From the NCBI RefSeq assembly GCF_019880585.1, contig NZ_JAINVV010000004.1:1116001-1180000 (forward strand): a DNA stretch of 64,000 nucleotides. The letters are read 5' to 3'. Shown here piece after piece: positions 38,207-46,895 of this stretch. The DNA comes from Sphingomonas colocasiae (lineage in GTDB: Bacteria > Pseudomonadota > Alphaproteobacteria > Sphingomonadales > Sphingomonadaceae). Numbering within the stretch: position 1 is the first letter of the stretch; every line of letters starts with the position of its first letter. The notes under the pieces were generated by a model. That model was not told the origin of the DNA and ran no database searches. It was given only the letters and a program-made list of their open reading frames with translations. Both the position numbers and the translations under genes were made by a program.

Positions 38207-38325
38207 CCGTTCGCTTCGAGCAGCATCGAGCCTGTCGAGACGCGGCCGTCGAGAAGCCGCCCGGCGTCCGGGGCTTTCTCGACTTCGTTTCTCGGCAAGC
38301 TTGAACCTGCGCTCGAAACAAACGG
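38207..38325. repeat. GTCGAG-type intergenic element, copy D
   Basis: It begins CCGTTCGCTTCGAGCAGC and ends GCGCTCGAAACAAACGG, with inner CGAGCCTGTCGAGA and TTGAACCTGCGCTCG arms. It lies in the 235-bp gap between the MalT-type regulator and the TonB receptor. Its ends also match copy C, so C and D may be one subfamily. Confidence 0.78.
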
Positions 38326-38336
38326 ATAGGGGGCCT

Positions 38337-41024
38337 TCACCCGTCCTGCATCACCCGCGCTACCGCTTCCTTGCGGCTGGAAACGCCAAGTTTGGCATAG
38401 GCCTTTTTCAGGTGGAACTTCACCGTGTTGTCGGTCAGCCCCAGCCGGCGCGCGATCAGCTTGTTCGATGCTCCATCGGCCAGATGCGCGACGATCTCGG
38501 CTTCGCGATCGCTGAGCATGTCCGGGGATCGGAATTGCGGATGCGCGTCGAGCGTGCGCAGGATCGCCTCGGCGTGTTTCTGGTCGATCGCCGCCTGTAT
38601 CAGGGTTCGGGCGCGCAGCAGCAGCGGGCGGATCGCCGCCCCTTCCTCGACGAACGCCGCCGTCACGCTTTCCGTGCAGGCGATGCGCACGGCTTCCGCG
38701 ATCGCCCGGTCCGCCTCTGCGCCGTCGCCGGCGGCTTCGCTGGCGCGTGCGAGCAGCACCAGGCCCTTGATCAGCGTGCCGATACGATCGTCCCGCTGCC
38801 CTTCGTCGATCATCGCCCGCGCATGTCCGCACGCGGCCTCCGGGGCTGCGGCGCGCAATGCGGCGGCGACCAGTGCCCGGCGCGCCATATCGCGTTCGCG
38901 CCACGATATGCCGGCGCCATCGCGCGCGGCCGATCGTTGCAGCGCGGGATCGCGCAACAACGCCGCCGCCTCGGCGCTCATCCCGCCCGCGCGGTGCAAG
39001 CCGGCCAGCGCGTGGAGGAGCCCGGTGCAGCATCGCATGCCGCGTGCCTTCAGGCGCGCATCGGCGGTCTCGATCATGCGGATCGCGGCGTCGCGCCCGT
39101 GGCGCCGCGCGATGACGTCGGCGATCACCGGATAGGCGATGGCATATTGCTCGAACCAGGCCTCACCTTCGCCGAACTGCTCCAGTGCCAGCCGGATCGT
39201 ATCGCCCGCGCGTTCGCGATAATTGCGTTCATGCTCGATCGCCGCCAGCGTCATTTGCGTCATCGCCGCTACGACGGGCTCGGCATTGCGGCGCGTCCTC
39301 TGGTCGCGCTGCATCGCGGTCGCCAGTTCGCCCGCCTGCCGCAACTGCCCGGCGGCGAGCATGATCAGCATGTCGTGCGTGTGCAGATGCGCCTCGGCGA
39401 AACCCAGCATCCCGCCGGTCTCGTAGATTTCGCGCGCGCGGATGATCGACTGGCGCGCGGCCGCCAGATCGCCGCGCTGCTGATGCACCACGATCATGGC
39501 ATTCTCGCACCACGCCCATAGCAGGGGGTAGGCGCTGGCCTGCGCGAGGATCTGCGCGATCCGCGTCTCGCAATCCTCGATCGGGCCATCGATGTAGATC
39601 AGGAAGATCAACGCCAGCGCATCGCACTCCACCACGAAGCGGGCATCGCGGGTGGCGTCTCCGTTCGCCGCCGATCGTTCGCGCACCAGATCGAGCATCG
39701 CCAGCGCGCTGCCGAACGCGCCAGTCTTGAAATGCGCCAGCGCCGCCATGAGCTGGATGCGTGGCAGCGTCGCAACCAGCGCGGCCGGCGTCTCGCGCAG
39801 GATGGCGCGCAATTCACCCGCGCCATAGGCCAGGAATATGTCGAGAAAGGGCAGTGCGCCGACGATCCGGGTCTGCACCGCCGCATTGCTGCTCAGCACG
39901 GCATGGCGGACGGCGGCGGCATAGCGCTCATGCTCGGCGAACCATCTGGCCGCTTCGCTATGGAGGCGGCGAACCTGATCGCCGTCGCGCGCCTGCGCAT
40001 AATCGGCGAGCAACGGGTGGAGCCGATAGGCGGGCTCGCCCTCGGATGCGCTGCGCTGCACCAGGGTGGGGAGCCGTGCCGCGATCTCGGCCAGTTGCGC
40101 GGCGCTGTCGGTACGACCACGGATGCGATCGGCAAGTGCCGGCTCGATATAGTCGAGCACCGCCATGTCGATCACCAGCGCGCGGAGGGCGTCAGGCAGG
40201 TCGGCCATCACCTGTTCGGCCAGATAGTCGGCGACTTCCTCCACCTGTCCGCCAAAGCCCGGCGCATCGGCGTGCCGGCCCGCGCGATCGCGCCACAGGC
40301 GGTAGAGCTGCACAGCCACCGGCCAGCCCTCGGTCTGCTCGACGATCCGCGCCAGTTCGGATGTGTCGGGCGAAAGATCGAGCGCGGCGGCGATCTCGTC
40401 CTCGCTCAGCCGCAATTCGGCGGGGTCGATGATGCGCACCGCGCCCTGCGCGCGCAGGGCCGACAGGTTGAGCTGCGGCTTGCGTCGCGTCGCCAGCACC
40501 AGATGGATCTCGTCGGGCAGCGCCTCGACCATCACGTCGATCATGCGCGCGATCTCCGGATGCTCGACACGCTCATAATCGTCGACGACGATGACGAGCG
40601 GCCGTGCGAACTGCTCCAGGCGCAGCAGCATGTCGTCCAGCGTCGCCTTCGGGCTGGCATTGCCCGCCTTGCGTTGCGCCATGTCCGCCATGTCGACCCC
40701 GGCGCGGTCGAGCGACAGCGCCAGCATCTGCAGGAACATGTCGGGTTCGCGATCGAGATCGGACGCGGTGTACCATGCCGCCGCCAGCCCGCGATCGGCC
40801 AGCGTCGCGGTCCATTGGGCAAGCGCGGTGGTCTTGCCGTAACCGGTCGGCCCCATCAGGATCGTCAGCCGCCCCGCACGCGCGACATCCAGCGATCGGC
40901 GCAACAGCGCACGGCCCGTCGCCGCGACATGCTGCGCGGGCGGCGCGATCCGGCGCAACTGCGCGCGTCGCCGAGACAGGCCGGGGGGTGAAAGGCCCGG
41001 AGCCTCCGGTTCAGGCGCGGTCAT
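38337..41024 (-). CDS. MalT-type (LAL) LuxR-family transcriptional activator
   Basis: This is a large ATP-binding regulator, 895 residues. The NTPase domain is N-terminal with Walker A MGPTGYGKTT (near residues 57-66) and Walker B LVIVVDDYERV. A winged-helix-like region and a long tetratricopeptide-like helical region (~330-810) form the sensor. The LuxR helix-turn-helix is C-terminal (LSDREAEIVAHLADGASNKL start, then LGLTDNTVKFHL, AYAKLGVSSRKEAV). Such proteins switch on catabolic genes when an inducer binds the TPR region. It sits upstream of the TonB/HyuA/DUF917 block and just below the amidohydrolase, all on the same strand, so it is the natural regulator of that locus. Confidence 0.92.
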   Translation of the reverse strand: MTAPEPEAPGLSPPGLSRRRAQLRRIAPPAQHVAATGRALLRRSLDVARAGRLTILMGPTGYGKTTALAQWTATLADRGLAAAWYTASDLDREPDMFLQMLALSLDRAGVDMADMAQRKAGNASPKATLDDMLLRLEQFARPLVIVVDDYERVEHPEIARMIDVMVEALPDEIHLVLATRRKPQLNLSALRAQGAVRIIDPAELRLSEDEIAAALDLSPDTSELARIVEQTEGWPVAVQLYRLWRDRAGRHADAPGFGGQVEEVADYLAEQVMADLPDALRALVIDMAVLDYIEPALADRIRGRTDSAAQLAEIAARLPTLVQRSASEGEPAYRLHPLLADYAQARDGDQVRRLHSEAARWFAEHERYAAAVRHAVLSSNAAVQTRIVGALPFLDIFLAYGAGELRAILRETPAALVATLPRIQLMAALAHFKTGAFGSALAMLDLVRERSAANGDATRDARFVVECDALALIFLIYIDGPIEDCETRIAQILAQASAYPLLWAWCENAMIVVHQQRGDLAAARQSIIRAREIYETGGMLGFAEAHLHTHDMLIMLAAGQLRQAGELATAMQRDQRTRRNAEPVVAAMTQMTLAAIEHERNYRERAGDTIRLALEQFGEGEAWFEQYAIAYPVIADVIARRHGRDAAIRMIETADARLKARGMRCCTGLLHALAGLHRAGGMSAEAAALLRDPALQRSAARDGAGISWRERDMARRALVAAALRAAAPEAACGHARAMIDEGQRDDRIGTLIKGLVLLARASEAAGDGAEADRAIAEAVRIACTESVTAAFVEEGAAIRPLLLRARTLIQAAIDQKHAEAILRTLDAHPQFRSPDMLSDREAEIVAHLADGASNKLIARRLGLTDNTVKFHLKKAYAKLGVSSRKEAVARVMQDG

Positions 41025-41092
41025 GGGCGGTTCCGTTCAACTTCGCGCCTCCCACGCGCTTCGGGTCGTGCGGCACGATGCGTCGCGCCCGT

Positions 41093-42322
41093 CTAGCCCG
41101 CAAGCGCGTTCCGGCAAAAACGCCCGTCCTTCATGATCACGGGGATCGCGTCGGGCCGTTCGAACAGCGTCACGTCATCCAGCGGATTGCCGTTCAGCAC
41201 CAGCAGGTCGGCAAGGGCGCCGGGCGCGATCACGCCGAGCTTGCCCGTCATCTGGATCAGGTCGGCGTTGACCGAGGTGGCGGATCGCAGGATGTCGATC
41301 GGCTTGCACACCTCGCGCCGCAGGCGGAATTCCCGGGTCTGCCGGTCCATCAGCCCCCCAAGCAGATCGGTGCCGAAGCCGATCCGCGCACCGCCCTGGA
41401 CGAGCCGGTCGAGCGCCAGATAGGCCTGGTCCGCCACCTCGCGCACCTTGTCGACCATCGGTGCGGCCAGGCCCAGGCCCGGCCCCAGCGTCCGCAGCGC
41501 ATCGATGATCGCAAGGGTCGGCACCGCGAAGCCGTTGTTGCGCACGATCGCGGCCACGCCGTCATCCTCGATCATCGTCGCATGCTCGATCGATCTTACG
41601 CCCAGTTCCACGCAGCGCAGCGCCGCTTCGTTGGTATGGGCATGCGCCATCACATAGGATCGCCGCGTTTTCGCTTCCTCCACCGCGACCGCGATCTCCG
41701 CGTCGTTAAGCTGGTTCATCCAGATCGGATCGCCGGGCGAGAGCACGCCGCCCGATACGAACAGCTTGATATGATGTGCACCCTGGCGGAACTGCTCGCG
41801 GACGATCTTGCGCATCTCCTCCGGGCCGTCGGCGACAACCGACAATGCACCGCAATAGGCACAGGCGCACAAGGGCGCATGATCGGGGCCGCGTGGATCG
41901 CCATGGCCGCCGGTCTGGCTGATCGCGAGCCCGGGATAGAGCAGGCGCGGTCCGTCGATCAGCCCTCCTGCCAATGCGGCCGCCAGCACATGATCTCCGC
42001 CCGCCGCGTCGCGCACCGTGGTGAAGCCGCGTTGCAGCGCGCCCTCCATGATCCGTCGCGCGTGCAGCGCGCGCAGTCCCGGCGCGATCGCGTCGATCCG
42101 CGCCGGATTTGGCTCTATGCCATAGCAGTGGAAATGCGCGTCGATCAGCCCGGGCATCAGCGTGCGCCCGCCCAGGTCGATGCGATCGCCGCCGATCGCC
42201 GCCGCGATCGGGCGATCGGAAACCTCGCGGATGATCCCGTCCTCGATCAGGATCGATCCGCCTTCCAGCAATTCCTCCGATCGTCCGTCGAAGATCGTGC
42301 AATTCTCGAATATCGTCGCCAT
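41093..42322 (-). CDS. Metal-dependent amidohydrolase (imidazolonepropionase/prolidase-like)
   Basis: This is a 409-residue member of the amidohydrolase superfamily. Metal-site motifs are visible: DAHFH near residues 63-67, the bridging lysine in HIKLFVSGG near 175-183, histidines in MAHAHT near 217-222 and IEHAT near 238-242, and the aspartate in GFGTDLLGG near 302-310. N-terminal ENCTIFDG and C-terminal GALADLLVLNGNPL are typical of cytosolic Xaa-Pro dipeptidase-like or imidazolonepropionase-like branches. No signal peptide is seen. The start is ATG 42322 with GAGGTG upstream. It heads a minus-strand block with the MalT-type regulator. The substrate is not known; a cyclic or peptide amide fits the context. 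Confidence 0.9.
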   Translation of the reverse strand: MATIFENCTIFDGRSEELLEGGSILIEDGIIREVSDRPIAAAIGGDRIDLGGRTLMPGLIDAHFHCYGIEPNPARIDAIAPGLRALHARRIMEGALQRGFTTVRDAAGGDHVLAAALAGGLIDGPRLLYPGLAISQTGGHGDPRGPDHAPLCACAYCGALSVVADGPEEMRKIVREQFRQGAHHIKLFVSGGVLSPGDPIWMNQLNDAEIAVAVEEAKTRRSYVMAHAHTNEAALRCVELGVRSIEHATMIEDDGVAAIVRNNGFAVPTLAIIDALRTLGPGLGLAAPMVDKVREVADQAYLALDRLVQGGARIGFGTDLLGGLMDRQTREFRLRREVCKPIDILRSATSVNADLIQMTGKLGVIAPGALADLLVLNGNPLDDVTLFERPDAIPVIMKDGRFCRNALAG

Positions 42323-42501
42323 CGTCACCTCTGCCACCGGCAGATTTCGATCATCGCCGCGCCGATGCAATCGGCCGGTCGGGTAGCGGGGGCGAATATC
42401 GGGTAGCGGTTCGGTATGAACCGCTTGCGGACACCATCAAGGGGCGAGTTGGAAAATCGGCATCGCGTGATGAGGGAAATGCGCGTTCGCGCGTCTTAGT
42501 G

Positions 42502-42645
42502 AAAGGAGGCTGTCGGCGGTCACATATGCTCCCACCGCATGAACGCCGACGCCGTCGCGAGTTCGGGTTTCTGCCGGTAACCCCTTTGATCCGGCGGAAA
42601 TCGAAGACCTGCGCCGCCCCACCATGGTGTGGGGCGGCGCTTTTT
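42502..42645 (+). ncRNA. Candidate structured RNA ending in a strong terminator
   Basis: No convincing protein gene lies in 42323-42650. On the plus strand AAAGGaGG (42502-42509) can pair with CCCCTTT (42581-42587), and GTCGGCG (42512-42518) pairs perfectly with CGCCGAC (42544-42550). A 13-codon frame (ATG 42539 to TAA 42580) lies inside. The segment ends in a long hairpin with a T-run, while neither flanking gene is on the plus strand. This suggests an orphan plus-strand transcript. I do not recognise a known RNA family, and the 5' end is uncertain. Confidence 0.4.
42611..42645 (+). terminator. Strong rho-independent terminator, plus strand
   Basis: The stem GCGCCGCCCCA (42611-42621) pairs with TGGGGCGGCGC (42630-42640) with an 8-base loop and is followed by TTTTT. 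It has a T-run only on the plus strand, so it does not terminate the minus-strand AraC gene in the usual way. Confidence 0.85.
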
Positions 42646-42650
42646 CGTCT

Positions 42651-43547
42651 CTATATCGCTCCCACATAGTCCGGTGCGGCCTGTAGGCGCTCGATATCGC
42701 GGCGGGGCGGGGCGCCGAACAGGCGGCTATATTCGCGGCTGAACTGCGACTGGCTGTCATAGCCGACGGCGAAGCCCGCGGTGCCGGCGCTGGCGCCCTG
42801 GGTCAGCATCAGCCGCCGCGCTTCCTGCAGCCGCAGATGCTTCTGATATTCCAGCGGCGTCATCCGCGTCACCGCCTTGAAATGCGCGTGGAGCGAAGAT
42901 GTGCTCATGCCCGCCGCCGCCGCGATCTCATCGATCCGCAGCGTTTCCTGATAGCCGCTCCGGATACGTGCGATGGCGCGGCTCACCTGGCCCAGATGGC
43001 TGTCCGCCGTCGCCATGTGGCGCAGCATCGGGCCGTGCGGGCCGGTGAGCAGCCGATAGAGGATCTCGCGTTCGATCAAAGGCGCCAGCGTGGCGATGCT
43101 TTCGGGGCGGTCGAGCAGATTGACGAGCCGGCACGCAGCGTCTGTCAGATCGGGATCGCCGGGATAGACCGCGAGCACGGGCAGGTCGGCTTTCGGGCCG
43201 CGCACGTCCTCCGTCAGCATCAGGTCGGCCAGCGCCGCCAGGTCGAGATCGATCTTGCAGCATAGATAGGGGCGCTGGGCGCTGGCATCGATCACATGCC
43301 CCACCAGCGGCAGGTCTACCGAGACCAGCAGATAGCGCGACGCATCATAGATCACGCTGTGGTCGCCCAAGGAGACGCGCTTCGATCCCTGGGCGATCAG
43401 GCAAAGTGACGCTTCATAGACCGACGGCACGGGCTCGGTCGGACGATCGGCGCGGATCAGCGAGAGGCGCGGGACGGCCGTGCCCGCAATCCCGCTTTCG
43501 GGCGCGTGGCGGGTGATGGACATGGCGAGTTCGTCGATCCTGCTCAT
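42651..43547 (-). CDS. AraC family transcriptional regulator
   Basis: This is a 298-residue regulator. The N-terminal AraC-type cupin-like domain (SLCLIAQGSKRVSLGD near residues 46-61, then YLLVSVDLPLVGHV) is followed by the two helix-turn-helix motifs: IDEIAAAAGMSTSSLHAHFK near 219-238 and GTAGFAVGYDSQSQFSREYSRLFG. The open frame continues to 44138, but the ATG at 43547 fits the domain start. It is divergent from the SDR gene at 43696, sharing a 148-bp region, so the SDR is the likely target. Confidence 0.93.
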   Translation of the reverse strand: MSRIDELAMSITRHAPESGIAGTAVPRLSLIRADRPTEPVPSVYEASLCLIAQGSKRVSLGDHSVIYDASRYLLVSVDLPLVGHVIDASAQRPYLCCKIDLDLAALADLMLTEDVRGPKADLPVLAVYPGDPDLTDAACRLVNLLDRPESIATLAPLIEREILYRLLTGPHGPMLRHMATADSHLGQVSRAIARIRSGYQETLRIDEIAAAAGMSTSSLHAHFKAVTRMTPLEYQKHLRLQEARRLMLTQGASAGTAGFAVGYDSQSQFSREYSRLFGAPPRRDIERLQAAPDYVGAI

Positions 43548-43695
43548 ATGCCCCGTTTCCACAGCCGATCGGCAATCGCAAGCGCCCGACATTGTGATTT
43601 GGAGGATCGTGCAAAGCCTTCGGGCGATCGCTGTAACGCCGTCGCCCGGCCTCGCGCCATATCCCGTCGAGCATTCCAGCAGGAAAGGAACGATC
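43548..43695. promoter_or_regulatory. Divergent promoter region araC/SDR
   Basis: The 148-bp gap separates two divergent starts and must hold both promoters and the AraC-type operator. No clear pair of operator half-sites could be named. The SDR Shine-Dalgarno AAAGGAA is at 43684-43690. Confidence 0.5.
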
Positions 43696-44421
43696 ATGAC
43701 GGGACTGAACGAAAAGACCATCCTTATCACCGGCGCATCCAGCGGCATCGGCGAAGCGACGGTGCGCGAACTGGCTGGCACCGGCGCGAAGCTGTTCATC
43801 GGCGCGCGCCGTGGTGACCGGTTGAAGGCGTTGGCCGACGAACTGGGCGAGACTGTCGCCTGGCGCGAACTGGACGTGACCGATGCGGCGAGCTTCCAGG
43901 CGTTCGTCGATGCGGCGGAAGACCGGTTCGGGCGGATCGACGTGCTGATCAACAATGCCGGGATCATGCCGCTGTCGCCGCTCGCCGCGCTCAAGCGCGA
44001 CGAATGGACGCGGATGATCGACGTCAACATCCATGGCGTGCTCAACGGCATCGCATCGGTGCTGCCCCGCTTCACCGCGCAGCGCTCGGGCCATGTCGTC
44101 AATGTCGCGTCGATCGGCGCGCATCTCGTCGTGCCCACGGGTGCGGTCTATTGCGCCACCAAATATGCGGTCTGGGCGATCACCGAAGGATTGCGCCAGG
44201 AACAGGACGATATCCGCGCCACGATCATCTCGCCGGGTGTCGTCGCGACCGAACTGGGCAATGACATCACCGATCCCCAGGTCGCGGATGCGCTCAAGGT
44301 TTGGCGGCGGAAATCGCTGACGCCCGACGCGATCGCGCGCGCCATCCGCTACGCGCTCGAACAGCCGGAGGGGGTGGACGTCAACGAAGTGATCGTGCGT
44401 CCCACGGCTGCCGGAATGTAG
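43696..44421 (+). CDS. Short-chain dehydrogenase/reductase
   Basis: This NAD(P)-dependent oxidoreductase has 241 residues, the classical SDR length. The cofactor motif is TGASSGIG (11-18), with IGARRGDRL at the second strand favouring NADP. NNAG is at ~88-91, the catalytic serine in NVASIGA near 137-143, and the YxxxK pair in YCATKYA near 153-159. The substrate is unknown. The start is ATG 43696. It is divergent from the AraC gene, which probably regulates it, and is followed by a terminator. Confidence 0.94.
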   Translation: MTGLNEKTILITGASSGIGEATVRELAGTGAKLFIGARRGDRLKALADELGETVAWRELDVTDAASFQAFVDAAEDRFGRIDVLINNAGIMPLSPLAALKRDEWTRMIDVNIHGVLNGIASVLPRFTAQRSGHVVNVASIGAHLVVPTGAVYCATKYAVWAITEGLRQEQDDIRATIISPGVVATELGNDITDPQVADALKVWRRKSLTPDAIARAIRYALEQPEGVDVNEVIVRPTAAGM

Positions 44422-44451
44422 TTTCCGGCTTCTCCCCGATCTGCGGTTCGG

Positions 44452-44483
44452 AGCCCGGACAGGCGCATGCCTGTCCGGGCTTT
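44452..44483 (+). terminator. Rho-independent terminator after the SDR gene
   Basis: The perfect 13-bp stem AGCCCGGACAGGC (44452-44464) / GCCTGTCCGGGCT (44469-44481) with loop GCAT is followed by a short T-run. It lies 30 nt after the SDR stop. Confidence 0.82.
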
Positions 44484-44502
44484 GTCGTTTATCTCACGTC
44501 TT

Positions 44503-44521
44503 GCAATTGATAGTAAATCGC
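44503..44521. promoter_or_regulatory. Fur-box-like sequence upstream of the siderophore receptor
   Basis: GCAATTGATAGTAAATCGC agrees at 15 of 19 positions with the GCAAATGATAATCATTCGC form of the Fur box. It is 61 nt before the receptor ATG. Iron repression is likely but inferred. Confidence 0.65.
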
Positions 44522-44582
44522 ATTAGCGGCATGCGCCTTCGGTGTGGCGAGGCGCCACAGAGACGATCGCAAAAAGGGGAAA

Positions 44583-46739
44583 ATGATGCGCCGTTCAATC
44601 CGGGTGCTGCTGACGGGATCCGCATGGTTGTTGACGCCTGCGCTCGTGCACGCACAACAACCTGAGGACGCTGGCCAGGCATCGGATGAAAATGAAGAGG
44701 CTGACGAAACCATCGTCGTGACCGGCTATGGCCGTACCGATCAACCGACCGGGGCGACCGGCCTGCCGCTCACCCCGATCGAAACGCCGCAGACGATCAG
44801 CGTGATCACCCAGCAGCAGATCCAGGATCAGGGTTTCACCTCGATCAACGACGCGCTCGATTTCACTGTCGGCATTTCCAAGAAGGATATCGATCGCGGC
44901 CGCAGCGCGATTTCGGCACGCGGCTTCGAAGTCCAGAATTTCCAGCTCGACGGCGCGCCCTTCGTCAACGGCAATGTCGGCTTTGGCGAAACCAGCACGG
45001 CGCTGTACGAGCGCGTCGATCTGGTGCGTGGCGCGGCGGGGCTGATGCACGGCGCGGGTGACCCTTCCGCGGTGGTCAACCTGATCCGCAAACATGCGAC
45101 CACGCGCGATTTCTCGGGCTATGCGACGCTCGAGGGCGGATCATGGGGGCGCATTGCCGGCACGGTCGACGTGCAGTCGCCGCTCAACGCATCGGGCACG
45201 GTGCGCGCACGCGCCGTCGCCCAGGCCTATCGCCAGGAAGGTTTCGTCGATCACGAGAAGAAGAAGGGGCTCATCCTCTACGGCGTGATCGATGCCGATC
45301 TGGGCGAGCATACGAAATTCTCGATTGGCGCCAGCTATCAGCGCGATGAACGCGACGGCACGATGTGGGCGCAGCTTCCCTATTGGTTCAGCGACGGTAC
45401 GCGCACGAACTGGCCGCGCTCCAAGACCACCGGCACCGATTGGGGCTTCTGGAACACGACCGAGATCACCGCCTTCGCGACGCTCTCGCACGAACTGGGC
45501 GGTGGATGGAATATCCGTGGCGATGCCGGCTATCACAAGGGGCTGGAGAATTCGAAACTGCTCTGGCTCGACGGCACGCCCGATCGCGTGACCGGGCAGG
45601 GCGTCAGCAGCTCCGGCTATTGGTACAAGGCCGATCCGGAACAATGGCATGGCAGCATCCAGGCGAATGGCCCGTTCAGGCTGCTCGGCGGCGAGCACGA
45701 TCTGGCGCTGGGTGCGATGGCCAGCTATCTCGAAGGCGGGTGGACCAACCGCGACCCCGTCGCCATCGATCCGGTCGGCGATTTCAACCGCTGGGACGGC
45801 AATATTGCCGAGCCCGCATGGGGCGATCGCTATGTCCTGTCGGGCATGGGCAACACCACCCAGGCCGCGCTCTATGCGACGACGCGGATCAGCCTGATCG
45901 ATGGGCTGAAGCTGATTGCCGGTGGCCGCCTCAGCTATTTCAAGCGCAACGAGGAGCCGGATGCCTGGGGCGGCCTTGCCTATCGGCTGACCTACAAGAA
46001 CCAGATCACCCCTTATGCCGGCCTTATCTACAATATCCTCGATAATCTGTCAGTCTATGCGAGCTACACCAACATCTACAAACCCCAGGGCAATGTCCGC
46101 GATCGCGAGGGGCGATTGCTCAACCCGCTGGAAGGCAAGAGCTACGAAGGTGGCGTGAAGGCACTGTTACTGGACGGCAAGTTGCTGGCGACGGCGGCGG
46201 TCTATCGTATCGAACAGGATAATCTGGCCGTGCCCGATCCCGGCCAGTTCGTGCCGGGCACTTCCAATCCGGCCTATCGCGGCGCGATGGGCACTGTGGC
46301 CAAGGGCTATGAGCTGGAGGTCGTCGGCAAGGTCACGCCGCAATGGGACGTCAGCGCGGGCTGGAGCAGCTATAGCGCCAAGGATGCCGATGGCGCGCAT
46401 GTGCTCAGCCACCAGCCGCGCCGGGCATTCAATTTCTCGACCCGGTACGATTTTGTCGGTTCGCTCGACGGATTGAGCATGGGTGGCGCGTTGAAATGGG
46501 AAAGCCGTCCGCCCGTCACCGCCGCAAACCCGGGATCGGGCGTGGTGGAGCGTATCGGCCAGCCCGCCTATGCCCTGATCAACCTGATGGCGCGCTATGA
46601 GTTCAGCAAGCAGCTTTCACTCCAGCTCAATGTCGACAACCTGTTCGACCAGAAATTCTTCAGCGGCAACAGTTGGTTCCCAGGCTTCGTTTATGGCGAG
46701 CCGAGGAGCGCGCGCGCAACCTTGCGCTACGCATTCTGA
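44583..46739 (+). CDS. TonB-dependent siderophore receptor
   Basis: This is an outer-membrane ferric-siderophore transporter, 718 residues from ATG 44583 (AAAAAGGGGAAA upstream). A signal peptide (LLTGSAWLLTPALVHA) is followed by a TonB box-like ETIVVTGYGR. The plug has TPQTISVITQQQIQDQGF, which is typical of the siderophore-receptor subfamily, then GFEVQNFQLDG, LVRGAAGLMHGAGDPSAVVNLI. The barrel ends in RATLRYAF with terminal Phe. A Fur-box-like sequence lies upstream. The ligand is not known. No siderophore synthesis genes are nearby, so it may use a xenosiderophore. Confidence 0.94.
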   Translation: MMRRSIRVLLTGSAWLLTPALVHAQQPEDAGQASDENEEADETIVVTGYGRTDQPTGATGLPLTPIETPQTISVITQQQIQDQGFTSINDALDFTVGISKKDIDRGRSAISARGFEVQNFQLDGAPFVNGNVGFGETSTALYERVDLVRGAAGLMHGAGDPSAVVNLIRKHATTRDFSGYATLEGGSWGRIAGTVDVQSPLNASGTVRARAVAQAYRQEGFVDHEKKKGLILYGVIDADLGEHTKFSIGASYQRDERDGTMWAQLPYWFSDGTRTNWPRSKTTGTDWGFWNTTEITAFATLSHELGGGWNIRGDAGYHKGLENSKLLWLDGTPDRVTGQGVSSSGYWYKADPEQWHGSIQANGPFRLLGGEHDLALGAMASYLEGGWTNRDPVAIDPVGDFNRWDGNIAEPAWGDRYVLSGMGNTTQAALYATTRISLIDGLKLIAGGRLSYFKRNEEPDAWGGLAYRLTYKNQITPYAGLIYNILDNLSVYASYTNIYKPQGNVRDREGRLLNPLEGKSYEGGVKALLLDGKLLATAAVYRIEQDNLAVPDPGQFVPGTSNPAYRGAMGTVAKGYELEVVGKVTPQWDVSAGWSSYSAKDADGAHVLSHQPRRAFNFSTRYDFVGSLDGLSMGGALKWESRPPVTAANPGSGVVERIGQPAYALINLMARYEFSKQLSLQLNVDNLFDQKFFSGNSWFPGFVYGEPRSARATLRYAF

Positions 46740-46895
46740 CGATCTGTACGGGGGCGCCCCTGGCGTCTCCGTGCAACGTGCCGTCCGCTCCCCGCATATC
46801 GTTCCGATAGGGCCTTCCCGGCCGGATGATGGTATATCGAAGCCACGCCGGGCCAATTGGAGAGTCGAAACGATAACAGCGAAAGGAGCGGGACG

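Noticed and set aside
42500-42590. tRNA-like or riboswitch-like sequence
   Set aside because: A GTTCGGGTTTC stretch and an AGACCTGC match recall a T-loop and the cobalamin riboswitch end, but acceptor pairing, the other conserved boxes and spacing are missing.
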